The position numbers and the translations under genes were made by a program. A stretch of DNA of 6,382 nt from Dehalococcoidales bacterium (GTDB lineage Bacteria; Chloroflexota; Dehalococcoidia; Dehalococcoidales; Fen-1064), in the NCBI GenBank assembly GCA_028713395.1, contig JAQTOJ010000114.1, positions 1-6,382 of the forward strand. The letters are read 5' to 3'. Shown here one piece after another: positions 5,339 through 6,382 of the stretch (position 1 is its first letter; each line of letters starts with the position of its first letter). The notes under the pieces were generated by a model. The model was not told the origin of the DNA. It ran no database searches and saw only the letters and a list, made by a program, of their open reading frames with translations.

Positions 5339-5566
5339 TTATCCGTGCAAAACACAATATACTGTTAACGCTCTGATTCGCCGGAAATCAAGCGTGCCGT
5401 CATTGCTGATTGTGTAATCGGCCATTTTCACGGTTTCAGAAGACTTAAAGAGGTTTTCTTCACTCACATCTTGCGGTTGAAACTCTGCCTTGGAAAATAA
5501 GCCGCGGGGCTCACCGTGTTTGCCGACGCAGCGGAACCAAACGGCGGGGTTGGGTACCAGACACAA
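5339..5566 (-). CDS. Unrecognised small protein, 75 residues
   Basis: I do not recognise this protein. The frame begins with TTG (the complement of 5564-5566), as no ATG is available, and ends in TAA just 5 nt from the convergent DUF5658 stop. Upstream the frame stays open to a TAA at 5606-5608, overlapping the MATE stop. The composition is protein-like: a balanced mix of charged and hydrophobic residues, for example GEPRGLFSKAEF (18-29) and SNDGTLDFRRIRAL (54-67). It has no membrane segment and only three cysteines. It lies directly downstream of the MATE gene on the same strand, so cotranscription is possible. It might instead be the remnant of a longer gene that lost its start. No ribosome binding site fits the TTG well. 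Confidence 0.4.
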   Translation of the reverse strand: MCLVPNPAVWFRCVGKHGEPRGLFSKAEFQPQDVSEENLFKSSETVKMADYTISNDGTLDFRRIRALTVYCVLHG

Positions 5567-5598
5567 ATCTGCGCGAATTGTCCATTTCCCTGCGCAGG

Positions 5599-6382
5599 TT
5601 ATATTTTAATTTCTTTCCATCTGCCAGTACGGAAGCGTAACCAGATAATAAAAGCACGAACTGTCTGGTCGGCAATAGCCCCTGCCCAGGCGCCCGGGGC
5701 GCCCAGTTGGAAGACGTACACCATGAGCGCGCCGCCACCCACTCTGACCGTCCACATGCCCATGGTAGAAAGATAAAGAACCCATTTTGTATCACCCGCG
5801 CCGCGCAGACCACCGGAAAGCACATTGTTAATCGCCATACCCGGCATGGCAAAAGCCCAGATCCGCAAACCCAGGGCGCCCAGTTTCAATACCTCAGGAT
5901 CGGAGATAAACAAAGCCAACAACCTACCCCCGAAAAGGAACGTGACAACGCCTAGAACCACCATGGAAATGACGCAATACTTCGCGGCCGTTTTCGCGGA
6001 TTTTTCTGCCAGGTCAGGCCGCTTGGCGCCTAAAAACTGCCCCACGAGTGCCGTGGTAGCTACGCTGAACCCGAAGCTGGGCATAAAAGCGAACTCTTCC
6101 ACCCGCATAGTCAGCGCGTGGGCGGCATAAACCGTCGTCCCCAGGCTGCTGATGATGATCTGGTATACACTCATGGCGCCCCGCATCTGCGCTGCATCAA
6201 GAAAGGCAGGGAAGCCGATACGGAAGATGCGCTTGAACACTTCCAGATCGAATTGATGGGCGGTCTTCAAATCATATTTTAACGGGCCTCTGCCCTTGAC
6301 GAGTAGAGTGACTACGATCGACGCCCCGATAAAACTGGAAGCTGCCCGGGCAATCGCCGCGCCTTTGACCCCCAATGGCGGA
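5599..6382 (-). CDS. MATE family efflux transporter, C-terminal part
   Basis: The frame is open to the right edge of the window, so the start and the N-terminal part are missing; about 260 residues are seen of the roughly 450 usual for the family. The first visible codons give PPLGVKGAAIA, a typical MATE segment rather than a start. The later SGGLRGAGDTKW motif, alternating hydrophobic helices and the final R-x-x-x-x-x-LRFRTGRW pattern are characteristic. MATE proteins export drugs or metabolites across the inner membrane in exchange for sodium ions or protons; the substrate here is unknown. The gene ends in TAA at 5599-5601, and the reading frame of the small downstream protein overlaps this point. 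The gene runs against the plus-strand cluster. Confidence 0.92.
   Translation of the reverse strand, partial: PPLGVKGAAIARAASSFIGASIVVTLLVKGRGPLKYDLKTAHQFDLEVFKRIFRIGFPAFLDAAQMRGAMSVYQIIISSLGTTVYAAHALTMRVEEFAFMPSFGFSVATTALVGQFLGAKRPDLAEKSAKTAAKYCVISMVVLGVVTFLFGGRLLALFISDPEVLKLGALGLRIWAFAMPGMAINNVLSGGLRGAGDTKWVLYLSTMGMWTVRVGGGALMVYVFQLGAPGAWAGAIADQTVRAFIIWLRFRTGRWKEIKI

Noticed and set aside
5511..5852. Second minus-strand frame over the end of the MATE gene
   Set aside because: It is arginine- and tryptophan-rich, as expected of an alternative frame in a membrane-protein gene, and most of it overlaps the clear MATE frame.

Overview
The window is bacterial. It has compact, mostly same-strand genes, a sigma70-type promoter (TTGACA-N17-TAAAAT) and Shine-Dalgarno sequences on some genes. 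The gene set (DUF3795, CPBP protease, PIF1-WYL helicase, DUF5658, MATE) plus several families of short palindromic intergenic repeats resembles genomes of uncultured anaerobes such as Chloroflexota/Dehalococcoidia. That placement is inference from general resemblance and stays tentative.

Layout. Positions 1-1127 hold no credible gene. This is a repeat-rich intergenic stretch: a 135-bp segment occurs twice, 220 bp apart, with only three mismatches; at least four kinds of short hairpin repeat lie in and around it; and an AT-rich tract carries a recurring CAAAACGAAT word. A strong promoter at 1128-1156 then starts a plus-strand run: a cysteine-rich DUF3795 protein (1210-1671), a CPBP-type intramembrane protease (1691-2308), a PIF1-family helicase with a C-terminal WYL-like domain (2366-3931) and an alpha/beta hydrolase (4063-4908). 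A separate promoter candidate with a small dyad precedes a DUF5658 membrane protein (5022-5333). The minus strand then takes over, with an unrecognised 75-codon reading frame (5339-5566) and the C-terminal part of a MATE-family transporter (5599 to the right edge).

How the genes relate. DUF3795 and CPBP are 19 nt apart and could share a transcript from the 1128 promoter. The three plus-strand genes after DUF3795 lack a clear Shine-Dalgarno, and two of them have a -10-like hexamer 8-10 nt before the ATG, which would fit leaderless expression. No shared pathway is evident; this looks like a mixed accessory or housekeeping neighbourhood. The most notable items are the PIF1-WYL architecture, the recent 135-bp duplication in a repeat-dense block, the possible leaderless starts and the small unrecognised frame wedged between two convergent genes. 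I did not find a convincing new multi-gene system, CRISPR array, RNA gene or insertion sequence.
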